The position numbers were made by a program, and so were the translations under genes. The notes under the pieces are model-generated. The model did no database searches and was not told where the DNA came from. It worked only from the letters and a program-made list of their open reading frames with translations. This document shows positions 8,901 through 19,000 of a DNA stretch of 64,000 nt, piece after piece (the stretch's first letter is position 1; every line of letters begins with the position of its first letter). This stretch comes from Alkalibacillus aidingensis (GTDB taxonomy: Bacteria; Bacillota; Bacilli; Bacillales; Alkalibacillaceae): contig NZ_JABXWU010000001.1 in assembly GCF_014595945.1 (NCBI RefSeq), forward strand, positions 806,001-870,000. The letters run 5' to 3'.

Positions 8901-10403
8901 TTACTGATGAACTCGGTGATTCGTTATATCTGAGAAAGTTGCGACGTACTGTATGTGATTTCCTTGATCATCTAGAATCGCACTTATGTTTAGCCATTGT
9001 AAGTAAAGCTCACCATTCTTTTTACGATTCCAAATTTCACCTTGCCATTGATTATTTTGTAAAATGCTTTCCCACATTTTCTCATAAAACTCTTTTGTCT
9101 GTTTACCTGATTTTAAAACAGCAGGGGTTTTCCCTAATATCTCTTCTTCTTTATAACCAGTAAGAGATTCAAATGCTGGATTGACCGAAATAATTTTCCC
9201 ATCCGTTTCTGTGACGATGATCCCCTGTCCTGTTGAGTTGAAGACCTCTTTTTGTATCTCTAATTTATCTTGATAATATAACCAAATCACTAAGATTAAG
9301 CTTGCTAATGCAACTTGGGATAAAAGCATAAATCCAATTGCATAATGGCCTGTAAATGAATATACAGTTGATAGAATAATAGGTGGGAAGAAACCTCCTA
9401 AACCACCCATCATAGATACAATCCCGTTTACTGTACCCGCTTGCTTATTAAAATATGTTGGGACAAGCTTGAATACAACACCACTACCAATACCGGAAGC
9501 AAACGCAATTGAAATGGTTCCTACAGTATATAAACCTATAGATGGTGAAAAAGCTAAAATGATCGCAGAAACTGTAATAGCGAAAAATACGCCCATTAAA
9601 ATGAACAATGGTTTAAATTTATCGCCTAACCAACCACCTACGGGTCTAATTAAAGTGGCGATCGCTATAAAACCTGCCGTACGTAGACCTGCATCAACGC
9701 TATCTAACCCAAAGTGTGAAACTAAAAAGTTTGGTAAATAAACGGTAAAAGCAACAAAAGATCCAAAAGTAATAAAGTAAAATAATGAGAAGAGCCATAG
9801 TTTATTATTTTTATAGACACTTTTGATTTGCTTCATCATAGGTGTTTTGATCTTTTCTTCTTTACGATCACCTAAAAAGATATTCAAAGCAATAAAGATT
9901 AGAATTAAAATTAGATAAAGCTTAACCGTTAATGACCAACCTATTTGCGTGGCAATAACAGGTGCAGCAAATGTAGTAATAGCTGTACCGATATTACCTA
10001 CACCATAAATACCATTGACTAACCCGTGCTTTTCTTTAGGGTAGTATTTCGGTAATGAGGTAACACCAACAGAGAAAACCGCACCACCGATACCTAGAAA
10101 TAGACCCCCGATAACTAAATCAGTAAAGCTAGATGCTTCACTAATGTAAAAGACTGGGAATAGAAGTAATACAAAGCTAATAGTAAAAACTAACCTTGCT
10201 CCAATTAAATTGGCCAAATATCCTAGTGGTATCCTTAAAATAGAACCTAGAATAATAGGTATCGCTGTTAGGATTGCAATATTCTCTGGAGCAATAGCGA
10301 TATCCTCTTGAATGAATGGAATCAATGCTGAGATAATCACCCAGATCATAAAACCGACGACTAAGTTCATTGTTTGTAATGGTAACTGGAATTTTTTAAT
10401 CAT
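8901..10403 (-). CDS. narK: NarK-type nitrate/nitrite transporter with C-terminal PAS domain
   Basis: Residues 1-375 form a 12-helix major facilitator of the nitrate/nitrite porter family, with the glycine-rich signatures GVGNIGTAITTFAAPV and GIVSMMGGLGGFFPP. Residues 381-500 form a PAS domain plus PAC motif: QGIIVTETDGKIISVNPAFE, LTGYKEEEILGK, then GEIWNRKKNGELY and QYVATFSDIT. The two parts are in one uninterrupted frame. Usual NarK proteins stop after about 400-460 residues and lack this part. The PAS domain would face the cytoplasm after helix 12 and may sense a ligand or redox state to gate transport; this is inference. RBS AGGTGA precedes the ATG at 10403. Confidence 0.93.
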   Translation of the reverse strand: MIKKFQLPLQTMNLVVGFMIWVIISALIPFIQEDIAIAPENIAILTAIPIILGSILRIPLGYLANLIGARLVFTISFVLLLFPVFYISEASSFTDLVIGGLFLGIGGAVFSVGVTSLPKYYPKEKHGLVNGIYGVGNIGTAITTFAAPVIATQIGWSLTVKLYLILILIFIALNIFLGDRKEEKIKTPMMKQIKSVYKNNKLWLFSLFYFITFGSFVAFTVYLPNFLVSHFGLDSVDAGLRTAGFIAIATLIRPVGGWLGDKFKPLFILMGVFFAITVSAIILAFSPSIGLYTVGTISIAFASGIGSGVVFKLVPTYFNKQAGTVNGIVSMMGGLGGFFPPIILSTVYSFTGHYAIGFMLLSQVALASLILVIWLYYQDKLEIQKEVFNSTGQGIIVTETDGKIISVNPAFESLTGYKEEEILGKTPAVLKSGKQTKEFYEKMWESILQNNQWQGEIWNRKKNGELYLQWLNISAILDDQGNHIQYVATFSDITNHRVHQ

Positions 10404-10465
10404 GATTGTTCACCTATTTTCATTTATTTTATATTCTAATTGTAATGGGTACCGGTAAATCAAAA

Positions 10466-10506
10466 AATAAGGGAGTCCCCTGTTCTTAACAAAGGACTCC
10501 CTTATT
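10466..10506 (-). terminator. Terminator after the nreABC-hemerythrin transcript
   Basis: Arms AATAAGGGAGTCC (10466-10478) and GGACTCCCTTATT (10494-10506) form a 13-bp stem. Read on the minus strand it is followed by a run of T. It directly follows the hemerythrin stop codon and separates that transcript from narK. Confidence 0.85.
10469..10482. promoter_or_regulatory. Possible NreC box upstream of narK
   Basis: AAGGGAGTCCCCTG fits the GGG-N4-CCC core of the staphylococcal NreC consensus (TAGGG-N4-CCCTA). It lies 66-79 bp before the narK start codon. It overlaps one arm of the terminator, so part of the symmetry could be coincidental; but only this arm carries the extra C that completes the box. 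Confidence 0.4.
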
Positions 10507-11033
10507 CATATAATTAATGTATTGAGTTGTTCAGTTAACTTATCTAAATCATCTTTTTTCATGACCCGATCAACCATTGGAAATAAAACATTCTCCTCTT
10601 TAACAAAATGAACCATTAACACTTCATATGCTTCAGAGGCATCAGTAATCTTCTTTTTCATGTCCGCATAGCTATATTGGCTAAGATCATCCATGGTATG
10701 ATGCAGGAAATGCCCGATATAGGCATCGATCTCTTGATGCTCTTCTTCTATAGACATGATCGGACCTTGCTCTTTACCAATATATAACCCTAACATTTCA
10801 AAGAAATATTTCTCTTCTTTGTTAGTATGGTTCTTTAATGGGTCGAGAAATTCAATCAGTTTCTTTCTTAAAGTTATGAAGGCCACTCTTGCTTCCTCTT
10901 CCGACTCATAAGCATCACCTTCAAATTTCAAGATAATCTCATGCCATTCTCCCATTAAGTGTTGTAAATAGCGGTGTTCATTTTCTAGGATTCGCATCGC
11001 CTTATTTCTATTTTGAAAAGGAGTTTCGACCAT
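10506..11033 (-). CDS. Hemerythrin-domain protein
   Basis: 175-residue all-helical protein with the HHE pattern: NEHRYLQHL, KNHTNKEEKYFFEML, EEEHQEIDAYIGHFLHH and VHFVKEENVLFP, which supply the histidine and acidic ligands of a di-iron site. Likely binds O2 or NO, or senses redox. The frame extends to a GTG at 11048, but the ATG at 11033 is preceded by a well-spaced GGGAG and is preferred. Last gene of the narGHJI-nreABC cluster, two bases or so after nreC when the long start is considered, and followed by a strong terminator. Confidence 0.85.
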   Translation of the reverse strand: MVETPFQNRNKAMRILENEHRYLQHLMGEWHEIILKFEGDAYESEEEARVAFITLRKKLIEFLDPLKNHTNKEEKYFFEMLGLYIGKEQGPIMSIEEEHQEIDAYIGHFLHHTMDDLSQYSYADMKKKITDASEAYEVLMVHFVKEENVLFPMVDRVMKKDDLDKLTEQLNTLII

Positions 11034-11049
11034 TTGCACTCCCACCACC

Positions 11050-11700
11050 TTAAAAGTCTAATAGTTTTTTCTTAAGAGCATACTCTACCAACTCCGGTTT
11101 ACTATTCAAATTAAGCTTTTCCATAATCTTTGCTTTATGAGCTTCAACCGTTTTAACAGAAATATACAATTTCTCCCCAATTTCCTTATTACCATAGCCC
11201 TTAGCAACTAATGGTAAGATCTCTAATTCTCGTTTAGAAAGAATTTGAAAAGGATCCGTTGGGTCGACAACATCACTACTTTGTTTAACAAACTCATTAA
11301 CCAGTGAATTAGCCATTTTAGGAGCAATGTAAGTGCCACCGTTATAAACGGTCCGTATCGCTGAAATCAGTTCTTCATCGGGGGCGTTTTTTAATACATA
11401 CCCTGATGCCCCATTTTTTAATACATGAAATAAATATTCTTCATCATCATGCATCGTTAAAATAAGGACTTTTGTCTTTGGATAGTCTTCATGAATCTTA
11501 CCCGCCGAGATTAACCCACTTTCACCAGGTGGCATACTTAAGTCTAGTAGTATAATATCGGGCTGGTGTTCAGCAACCTTCTCATATGCTTCAATCCCAT
11601 CTGCTGCTGTATCAATGACCTCCATATCCTTTTGATAGTTTATAATCATGGAAAAACCACTTCTTACAACAGCATGATCATCAGCTATGATTATTTTCAT
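11050..11700 (-). CDS. nreC: Nitrate/oxygen response regulator
   Basis: 216-residue NarL/FixJ-family regulator. The receiver domain has acidic residues D7/D8 and phospho-acceptor Asp53 ([14 protein letters not shown]). The LuxR-type HTH occupies residues 150-212, with [20 protein letters not shown] and [16 protein letters not shown] as recognition region. The ATG at 11700 overlaps nreB by 20 bp. Phosphorylated by NreB when oxygen is low, NreC activates nitrate-respiration genes in staphylococci. Candidate target boxes are annotated before narG, narK, ric and a hemerythrin gene. Confidence 0.93.
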   Translation of the reverse strand: MKIIIADDHAVVRSGFSMIINYQKDMEVIDTAADGIEAYEKVAEHQPDIILLDLSMPPGESGLISAGKIHEDYPKTKVLILTMHDDEEYLFHVLKNGASGYVLKNAPDEELISAIRTVYNGGTYIAPKMANSLVNEFVKQSSDVVDPTDPFQILSKRELEILPLVAKGYGNKEIGEKLYISVKTVEAHKAKIMEKLNLNSKPELVEYALKKKLLDF

Positions 11701-12769
11701 GAACTTCCTCCTCTACACGACTTACAACAGGAACTTTAAAGTATATGGTTGTTCCCTCATTTGGGACAGAATAAACCTTTAGATTCCCGCCAACAATCTC
11801 AGCACGTTCTTCCATACCACCTAAACCAAGACCTGTCCCTATGACTTCAGGCGAATTTACATTAAATCCTTTACCATGGTCTCGCACGATTAATTCTAAT
11901 CCTTCACTGTTTTCACTCAATAATACATGAATCTGGTCAGTACCTGAATATTTGGTTGCATTCAGTACGGCTTCCTGGCAGATACGATAAACAGCTGTTT
12001 CAATATCTGGTGAATATCGGTTTTGATTTAAGGTTGATTGCATATTCACTTGAACACCATAGTTATTTTCCAACCATTTAAAATGCGTCCTAAAAGCTGC
12101 TTCTAACCCTAAGTCGTCAAGTGATGCCGGTCTTAAAAATACGGATAAGTCACGAACATCCTCCAACAGGCGATTCAAGGATTCCTCTGATTGTTTTACC
12201 TGCTCAACAATCGAATCCTTATTATCCATATATTTCAAGACTCTCATATCCACCAACATACTTACAAGCTCCTGAACGACACTATCGTGCAATTCCCTGG
12301 AAATACGCTTTCGTTCATTTTCTTGCGCTTGGATTGTTTTTTTGGTTAATTGATTTTTATATAGGCTTTCTTGTGTTTTATACTGAGTCGTCAAATCTCT
12401 TAACATAAAGACAAACACTTTGTCATTTTCATCAACGGAATGATAAGTAGCAGCATAAGGAACGATCCCTCTGTTTTTTGTTTCTAAATATACTTGGAAG
12501 GATGAAAAATCTTTGCTTGGTTCTTGAAGGTAACATTCAGTGCAAGTTATTTCTTGTTCTTCACTGGAATAACCACGACAGAATGAACAAACAGAACTTA
12601 TTCCTCCACCCTTGATCGACTCAAGTACGCTAGGGTCTATGATGTTTTCAGCAGAAGGGTTCAATGCAAGAATTTGGTTTTGATCATCTAGAAAGAAGAT
12701 CGCCTCCGAACTATTCTTATACATTTTCATTAAGAATGACATCATTTGTTCATTCGTCATTTGAATCAT
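11681..12769 (-). CDS. nreB: Oxygen-sensing FeS histidine kinase
   Basis: 362-residue cytoplasmic kinase without membrane segments. The N-terminal PAS region carries C61-x2-C64-x11-C76-x2-C79, the same spacing as the [4Fe-4S] ligands of Staphylococcus carnosus NreB (Cys59/62/74/77), shifted by two residues. The phospho-acceptor is His161 in [14 protein letters not shown], again two residues from the known His159. A HATPase_c domain follows ([24 protein letters not shown]). Oxygen disassembles the cluster and turns the kinase off. The start at 12769 overlaps the nreA stop as TAATG. Confidence 0.95.
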   Translation of the reverse strand: MIQMTNEQMMSFLMKMYKNSSEAIFFLDDQNQILALNPSAENIIDPSVLESIKGGGISSVCSFCRGYSSEEQEITCTECYLQEPSKDFSSFQVYLETKNRGIVPYAATYHSVDENDKVFVFMLRDLTTQYKTQESLYKNQLTKKTIQAQENERKRISRELHDSVVQELVSMLVDMRVLKYMDNKDSIVEQVKQSEESLNRLLEDVRDLSVFLRPASLDDLGLEAAFRTHFKWLENNYGVQVNMQSTLNQNRYSPDIETAVYRICQEAVLNATKYSGTDQIHVLLSENSEGLELIVRDHGKGFNVNSPEVIGTGLGLGGMEERAEIVGGNLKVYSVPNEGTTIYFKVPVVSRVEEEVHENNHS

Positions 12770-13218
12770 TATACCATCATCTCCTGTGTATCAAACGAGC
12801 CAAAGCATTTACCCAAATAGCCCATCAACTCTTTGAAAGTTTGATTAGTGATATCATTTTTCTCTCTCGAGGCAACTAATAGCACTGCTTTGACACGACT
12901 ATTTTTCCATAATGGGATAGCTAAGAAGCTCTTTATATCTTCAAATAAAACAATTGGATATTCATAAAGTCGTTGATTAATTTCACTTTCGACTATATTT
13001 TCTATAATCATAGGTTTCCCAACTTTGAAAACCTGTCCGGCAATCCCTTTACCAGATTTCAATACAAACCTCTTATATTTATTATTCTTATTTCCACTAG
13101 CGTAGTGCCATCTCAGTTCAAAGTTGGTCTCTGAACTGGTCATAGCTAAAAGTACTAAATCGGCATTAAGGTAGTTGCGAACTTGGTCAACTTCCACTTG
13201 ATAGTTAAAATTAGGCAC
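12769..13218 (-). CDS. nreA: GAF-domain nitrate receptor
   Basis: 149-residue single GAF domain, the size of staphylococcal NreA, which binds nitrate and relieves inhibition of NreB. Landmarks are LNADLVLLAMTSSE, LKSGKGIAGQVFKVGKPMIIENI and SFLAIPLWKNSRVKAVLLVASR. I choose the GTG at 13218 because GGAGG lies seven bases upstream; the six-residue longer frame starts inside the ribosome-binding site. It sits between narI and nreB, the same gene order as narGHJI-nreABC in Staphylococcus. Confidence 0.92.
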   Translation of the reverse strand: MPNFNYQVEVDQVRNYLNADLVLLAMTSSETNFELRWHYASGNKNNKYKRFVLKSGKGIAGQVFKVGKPMIIENIVESEINQRLYEYPIVLFEDIKSFLAIPLWKNSRVKAVLLVASREKNDITNQTFKELMGYLGKCFGSFDTQEMMV

Positions 13219-13249
13219 TCGATTTCCTCCTTCCACTCCATTATACTTG

Positions 13250-13930
13250 CTATTTCCTTTGATGTCTTCTATATAATATATAACTTCTTCCTACATAATT
13301 TAACGGGACACTCCAAACGTGAACAAGGCGGGTGAACGGCCATAAACCAAATATTAAAAATCCAAATAAAACGTGCATCTTAAATGTTAATGGAACATCT
13401 GTCATCAAACTAGCGTCTGGGTTAAAGATCAATAATCCTCTAAACCATACTGAAATTGATTGACGGTAATCAAAATCAGGAACAGCGTGATTTGTTACCA
13501 ACGTCGCATATACACCTAAAAAGACAATCGTTAAAAGAAGGACGTTCACAATAATATCCGAAGTCGCACTTAGTTTACGAACATTATGCTTCGCTAGACG
13601 TCGGGTTGTCAATAACAACATACCTGCTAAAGTGACTATACCAAAAAAACCTCCTATATATACTGCACCTATATGGTATAAATGGTCATTAACACCAAGT
13701 GCTCTCATCCACTCTTTAGGAATACCTAATCCTGATATATGACCAAAAATAACTGGTATAATCCCGATATGGAATAATAAACTACCAATCATTAATTGTT
13801 TCTTTTCGATAAATTCACTAGATTTAGCTGTCCAACTAAATTGGTCATGCTTATATCGATAGAAATGTCCAAAAACAAAGAATGCCATACAGACATATGG
13901 GAAGATTACCCATAACAGTTGGTCAATCAT
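13250..13930 (-). CDS. narI: Respiratory nitrate reductase gamma subunit (cytochrome b)
   Basis: 226-residue membrane subunit with five hydrophobic helices that oxidises menaquinol and passes electrons through two haems b to NarH. Histidines are seen in FFVFGHFYRYKHDQF, LFHIGIIPVIFGHI, and the late helix MHVLFGFLIFGLWPFTRLVHVW. The ATG at 13930 follows AGGAGGTGACAAC and overlaps the narJ stop as ATGA; a longer frame from 13957 is rejected because it runs into narJ. At 226 residues it is normal for NarI. Confidence 0.96.
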   Translation of the reverse strand: MIDQLLWVIFPYVCMAFFVFGHFYRYKHDQFSWTAKSSEFIEKKQLMIGSLLFHIGIIPVIFGHISGLGIPKEWMRALGVNDHLYHIGAVYIGGFFGIVTLAGMLLLTTRRLAKHNVRKLSATSDIIVNVLLLTIVFLGVYATLVTNHAVPDFDYRQSISVWFRGLLIFNPDASLMTDVPLTFKMHVLFGFLIFGLWPFTRLVHVWSVPLNYVGRSYILYRRHQRK

Positions 13931-14496
13931 GTTGTCACCTCCTGTGTTTCTACACAAGCTTTTAACGTCTCTCTTAATGCTTTAACTAAATGAAAGTAGG
14001 GGCTATTTAAGTTTTCTAGTTCCTTCATTAAATGATACGTCCCGTCTTCTAATACAGCAAAAAGCATCGAGAAACTTTTCGGACTACGTTCATCATTTAA
14101 CCAATCCGCCGCGTAGATAAACTCACAGATTAATGGTAAATAATCCGAAAGCTCCCCTTTTGGCATTTCTAGCCCATACATTTCGTACAACAGCTTTAGC
14201 TTAGCAAGCATTTGACCTCGCTCTTTGCTATCTTCAAACTTGAAGTAGGTCATATATAAAGTTGATTCGTCATGGAAGTCAAACGTATTGATATATCTTT
14301 CTTGTAATTCTTCAAGTGATTGATGTTTTAACTGTTCCCAGTACGAGAAAATTTCAATCTTATTATCTAATTGATTATAAAACGCTTCCGATAACTTTTT
14401 ATCATCAAAAAGGTGATCAGATTCTGGATATGACAGATGCTGTGCATAAAATCCAAAAGATATTTTATAATCGTGTAATTTTTGTAAATTAATCAC
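13927..14496 (-). CDS. narJ: Nitrate reductase assembly chaperone
   Basis: 189-residue helical TorD/NarJ-type chaperone that holds NarG until the Mo cofactor is inserted. The family segment MTYFKFEDSKERGQML (typical YLTYYRYGDTRKRGMAL of NarJ) is near residue 90, and a PDYLPL-type site reads LSDYLPLICEFIY. The frame extends to an ATG at 14511, but GGAGG at 14505-14509 lies eight bases before a GTG at 14496, which I take as the start. It overlaps the narH end by 8 bp. Confidence 0.92.
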   Translation of the reverse strand: MINLQKLHDYKISFGFYAQHLSYPESDHLFDDKKLSEAFYNQLDNKIEIFSYWEQLKHQSLEELQERYINTFDFHDESTLYMTYFKFEDSKERGQMLAKLKLLYEMYGLEMPKGELSDYLPLICEFIYAADWLNDERSPKSFSMLFAVLEDGTYHLMKELENLNSPYFHLVKALRETLKACVETQEVTT

Positions 14497-16027
14497 GCCA
14501 AATACCTCCATAGAAGTTATCTTCGTACATTTCTTTACCTGATTTAGCTCCTACGCCCATCGCAGGACCACAACCATCACAATCCATGTCATATCCTTCT
14601 GAACCTTGTGCTCGATATGTGTTCATATACCCTTCCTTATGAGAGGTTGGAATGACAAAGCGATCTTCATATTTAGCAATAGATAATAAACGATACATTT
14701 TTTGTGTTTGACTAGCTGTTAGACCTACTCGCTCTAATCTTGATTCATCAAATTCTTTTCCACTTGATAATGCACGCATGTAAGAACGCATCATCGCCAT
14801 ACGTTGTAGTGATTCTTTAACTGCTTCTGTATCTCCAGCCGTTAGCATACTTGCTAAATATTCAATTGGTGTACGCATCTCTTCTATTGCTGGGAAGATC
14901 ATATCAGGGTTTTTAATAGAATCCTTACCTTCGAAATAGCTCATGATTGGACTTAATGGTGGTACATACCAAACCATCGGCAGTGTACGATACTCAGGGT
15001 GTAATGGAAATGCTAATTTATATTCAATTGCTAATTTATAAATTGGAGAATTCTGAGCTGCTTCGATCCAATCCTCAGCAATTCCGTCTTTTTTCGCTTG
15101 CTCAATGATTTCCGGGTCGTTAGGATCTAAAAATAAATCTAACTGTGCTTCATATAAATCTTTTTCATCAGGGGTCGCAGCTGTTTCTAATACACGATCA
15201 GCATCGTATAAAAGAACACCTAGATAACGGATTCGTCCCGTACAAGTTTCAGAGCATACAGTCGGTAACCCCGATTCAATTCTTGGGAAGCAGAAAGTAC
15301 ATTTCTCAGCTTTATTAGTCTGCCAGTTGAAATAAACTTTTTTATATGGGCATCCTGTCATGCAGTAACGCCAACCACGGCACGCCTCTTGGTCAACTAA
15401 TACAATACCATCCTCGTCTCTTTTATACATAGCACCTGATGGGCATGACGCCACACAGCTCGGGTTTAGACAGTGCTCGCATAAACGCGGTAAGTACATC
15501 ATAAACGCATTTTCAAAGTTAAACTTAATTTCTTCTTCAATCTTTTGAATGTTTGGATCTTGGGGCCCAGTTACATGTGCGCCAGCCAAGTCATCTTCCC
15601 AGTTCGGTCCCCATTCAAGATCCATTTTTTCGCCTGTAACTGCTGAATGAGGTCTTGCTACTGGTTGATGTTCTTGTTCTTCTGCATTTGTTAAATGATC
15701 ATAGTTATATGTCCAAGGCTCATAATAATCTTTCATCTCTGGCATATCTGGATTATAAAAGATTTTACCTAAAGCCATTTTTGATAGTTTGTTACCGGAT
15801 TTCAATTCAAGTTTACCTTTTCTTAATTGCCAACCACCTTTATATTGCTCCTGGTCCTCCCAACGTTTGGGATAACCAATACCTGGCTTCGTCTCAACGT
15901 TATTGAACCACATGTATTCTGCACCTGGTCTATTCGTCCAGGTGCTTTTACATGTCACACTACACGTGTGACACCCAATACATTTATCTAAGTTCATTAC
16001 CATTGCTACTTGTGCTTTAATTTTCAA
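14489..16027 (-). CDS. narH: Respiratory nitrate reductase beta subunit (FeS)
   Basis: 512-residue electron-transfer subunit carrying one [3Fe-4S] and three [4Fe-4S] clusters. Clusters of cysteines are CIGCHTCSVTC at the N-terminus, CEHCLNPSCVASC near residue 175, CRGWRYCMTGC with tryptophan in place of a cysteine as usual for the 3Fe cluster, and CTFC/CSETC. The start is TTG at 16027 with GGAGG nine bases upstream, giving the canonical KIKAQVAMVMNLDKC N-terminus; the TTG at 16036 is too close to the Shine-Dalgarno sequence. Overlaps the narG end by 11 bp. Confidence 0.97.
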   Translation of the reverse strand: MKIKAQVAMVMNLDKCIGCHTCSVTCKSTWTNRPGAEYMWFNNVETKPGIGYPKRWEDQEQYKGGWQLRKGKLELKSGNKLSKMALGKIFYNPDMPEMKDYYEPWTYNYDHLTNAEEQEHQPVARPHSAVTGEKMDLEWGPNWEDDLAGAHVTGPQDPNIQKIEEEIKFNFENAFMMYLPRLCEHCLNPSCVASCPSGAMYKRDEDGIVLVDQEACRGWRYCMTGCPYKKVYFNWQTNKAEKCTFCFPRIESGLPTVCSETCTGRIRYLGVLLYDADRVLETAATPDEKDLYEAQLDLFLDPNDPEIIEQAKKDGIAEDWIEAAQNSPIYKLAIEYKLAFPLHPEYRTLPMVWYVPPLSPIMSYFEGKDSIKNPDMIFPAIEEMRTPIEYLASMLTAGDTEAVKESLQRMAMMRSYMRALSSGKEFDESRLERVGLTASQTQKMYRLLSIAKYEDRFVIPTSHKEGYMNTYRAQGSEGYDMDCDGCGPAMGVGAKSGKEMYEDNFYGGIWRD

Positions 16028-19000
16028 GCCAATCAACCTCCTTCATTTTTCGAACGGCAACATAGACATCACGTTGGTTACCAATTGGGCCGTAATAGTT
16101 AAATCCATAACTTAATTGTGCATAGCCACCAACCATTTGTGTTGGTTTAACATGGATTCTCGTTGGTGCGTTGTGGCTTCCTCCACGCTGTCCTGTTAGT
16201 TCAGAACCTGGGACATTTATGTGCTTATCCTGAGCATGGTACATAAACATGGTTCCTTCAGGCATTCTGTGACTAACAACTGCACGTGCTGTTACGACAC
16301 CGTTTCTGTTATACACTTCAATCCAATCATTGTCTTCAATACCGTGTGCTTTCGCATCAACATCACTAATCCACACATTTGGCCCACCTCTAAACAACGT
16401 CAACATGTGTAAATTATCTTGATAGGTACTGTGAATGTTCCATTTACCATGAGGTGTTAGGTAACGAAGTACTAACGTATCATCGCCTCCCACTACCTTC
16501 TTATCACGTGGTCCGAAAACCATTGGAGGTAAGGTTGGTTTATAGATTGGTAGTGACTCTCCAAATTGCATAAAGATTTCATGGTCAATATAAAAATGTT
16601 GTCTACCAGTTAACGTTCTAAATGGAACATGTCTTTCTATATTTGTCGTAAATGGTGAATATCGCTTATCACCTTTATTTGACCCACTGAAAACTGGTGT
16701 AGGAATAACTTCACGGGGCTGTGCAGTTATTTGGTCAAACGTGATTTTCTCACCAGCTCGATCTGATGAAATATCGGCCAATTCCATTCCAGTATCTTTT
16801 TCCTGTTGTTTCCAAGCTTTCTGCGCCACTTCACCATTAGTTGCAGACGAAACATGTAACACCGCATTAACAGCCTGACGAGCTGAGTACAATTTTGGTA
16901 GACCATTTTTAACCGTTTCATCTTCATATGTGCCATTTATTCGTTTTAATTGTTCATACTCTTCACCGACAGGGAAGTTAACTCCATGAGCTCCTATTTT
17001 TCCATCTTTTAGCTTAGGCCCCAATGTAATAAACTTGTTATAGATATCGGTATAGTCTCTTTCGACTATTGATAATGAAGGCATGGTCTTTCCTGGAATT
17101 GGATCGATCTCATTCTTCTTCCAATCTTTCACAAGTCCGTTTGGCTGGGCAATCTCACTTGGAGAATCATGACCAAGCGGTGATGTTACCACATCATGAT
17201 AAGTACCAGGCAAATGATCCTCAGCCATCTTAGAGAATTTATTAGCTAACGAGCGATAAATGTCCCAGTCTGATTTGGATTCCCATAATGGATCGATAGC
17301 TGGATTAAATGGATGCACAAATGGGTGCATATCTGTTGATGAAAGGTCTGTCTTCTCATACCAAGTTGCAGCCGGAAGTACAATGTCGGCATACATTGGC
17401 GTTGCAGTCATACGAAAATCTAAAGCAACCAGAAGATCTAACTTACCTTCTACATCCTCACGCCAAACAATCTCATCAGGTTTATCTACATCATTAGGGG
17501 AGGACATTAATCCGTCCGATGTTCCTAATAGGTGTTTCATGAAGTATTCCTGACCTTTAGCCGAACTAGAGATTAAGTTTGATCTCCAAACAAACATGGA
17601 TTTCGGGAAGTTCTCCTCAGCATCTGGGTCCTCTACTGCAAAATTCATCTCACCATTTTTTAACTGATTCACAATGTGATTGATGACATCTTGTTGTTGA
17701 TCATTACCTGCTTTTTTAGCCTCATCAACTAAACTTAAGCTATTTTTATTAAATTGTGGATATGATGGTAACCAGCCTAACCTTGCAGCTAACACGTTAT
17801 AATCAGCTGGGTGTTGATAACGAAGATCCCCACCAGTTGGTGATTTTAACGAATCTGTACCCATTTCTTCGTATTTCCACTGGTCCGTTGCAAAATAGAA
17901 GAATGATGTAGCATTCTGTAAACGTGGTGGGCCTTGCCAGTCTTTAGCAAATGCAATCGTAGACCAACCTTCAATTGGACGACATTTTTCTTGCCCAACG
18001 TAGTGCGCCCATCCACCACCATTTTTACCTTGAGATGCTGTAAGAATCACTAGATTCAAAATAGATCGATAGATAGTATCACTATTAAACCAGTGGTTAA
18101 TTCCTGCACCCATAATGATCATTGAACGACCATCCGTGTCGATTGCATTTTGAGCAAACTCTTGACCTACTTGTGTGACGACAGAAGCTTTCACCCCTGT
18201 AATAGCTTCCTGCCATGCTGGTGTATAGTGTGAATCTGCATCATCATAACCTTTTGCTTCTAAATCATTACCGAACTTAGGAACTCCATATTGGCTAATC
18301 ATTAAATCATAAACCGTTGTAACTAGCTTTGTTGTACCATCGGCTAGCTGGACCTTTTTAGCTGGAATCATTCGTTTGAAGGTTCCATTTCCTTGGTTGT
18401 CGAAATAAGGGAATACAATTTCGTGCATCTTTGAGTCGTGACCTTCAACAGACATCGCAGGTTCCACTCGAGAACCATCTTCATTCTCTAAAATTAGATT
18501 CCAGTCTTTTTCTTCTTCCCAGCGCTGTCCCATTGTTCCATTTGGCACGATGATTTCATCAGCGGCTTCATCAAAGATAACAGGTTTCCAATCCGCATTT
18601 TCAGAAGACTGACCTAAATCACTTGCACGTAAAAATCTACCTGCTTTTAGTTGATCGCCTTCATCATCAAGCATGATTAAAAATGGCATATCCGTATATT
18701 GCTTAGCATAATTAACAAATAATGGTTCTTTTCTTTGTTCATAAAACTCGTTTAAGATGACATGAGTCATGGCTTGAGCAACTGCTGCATCAGTACCTGG
18801 ATTAGGTGCTAACCAGTTATCCGCAAACTTAACGTTCTCTGCGTAGTCTGGTGCAACTGACACAACTTTAGCTCCTTTGTAACGAACCTCTGTCATAAAG
18901 TGTGCATCTGGAGTACGAGTTAATGGAACATTTGATCCCCACATAATGACATAACCAGAGTTATACCAATCAGATGACTCAGGTACATCTGTTTGCTCAC

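Noticed and set aside
16727-16936. Frames opposite or inside narG, moeA, sdhA and other long genes
   Set aside because: They are shadows of the true reading frames, with no RBS and Ser/Cys/Ile-rich random composition.
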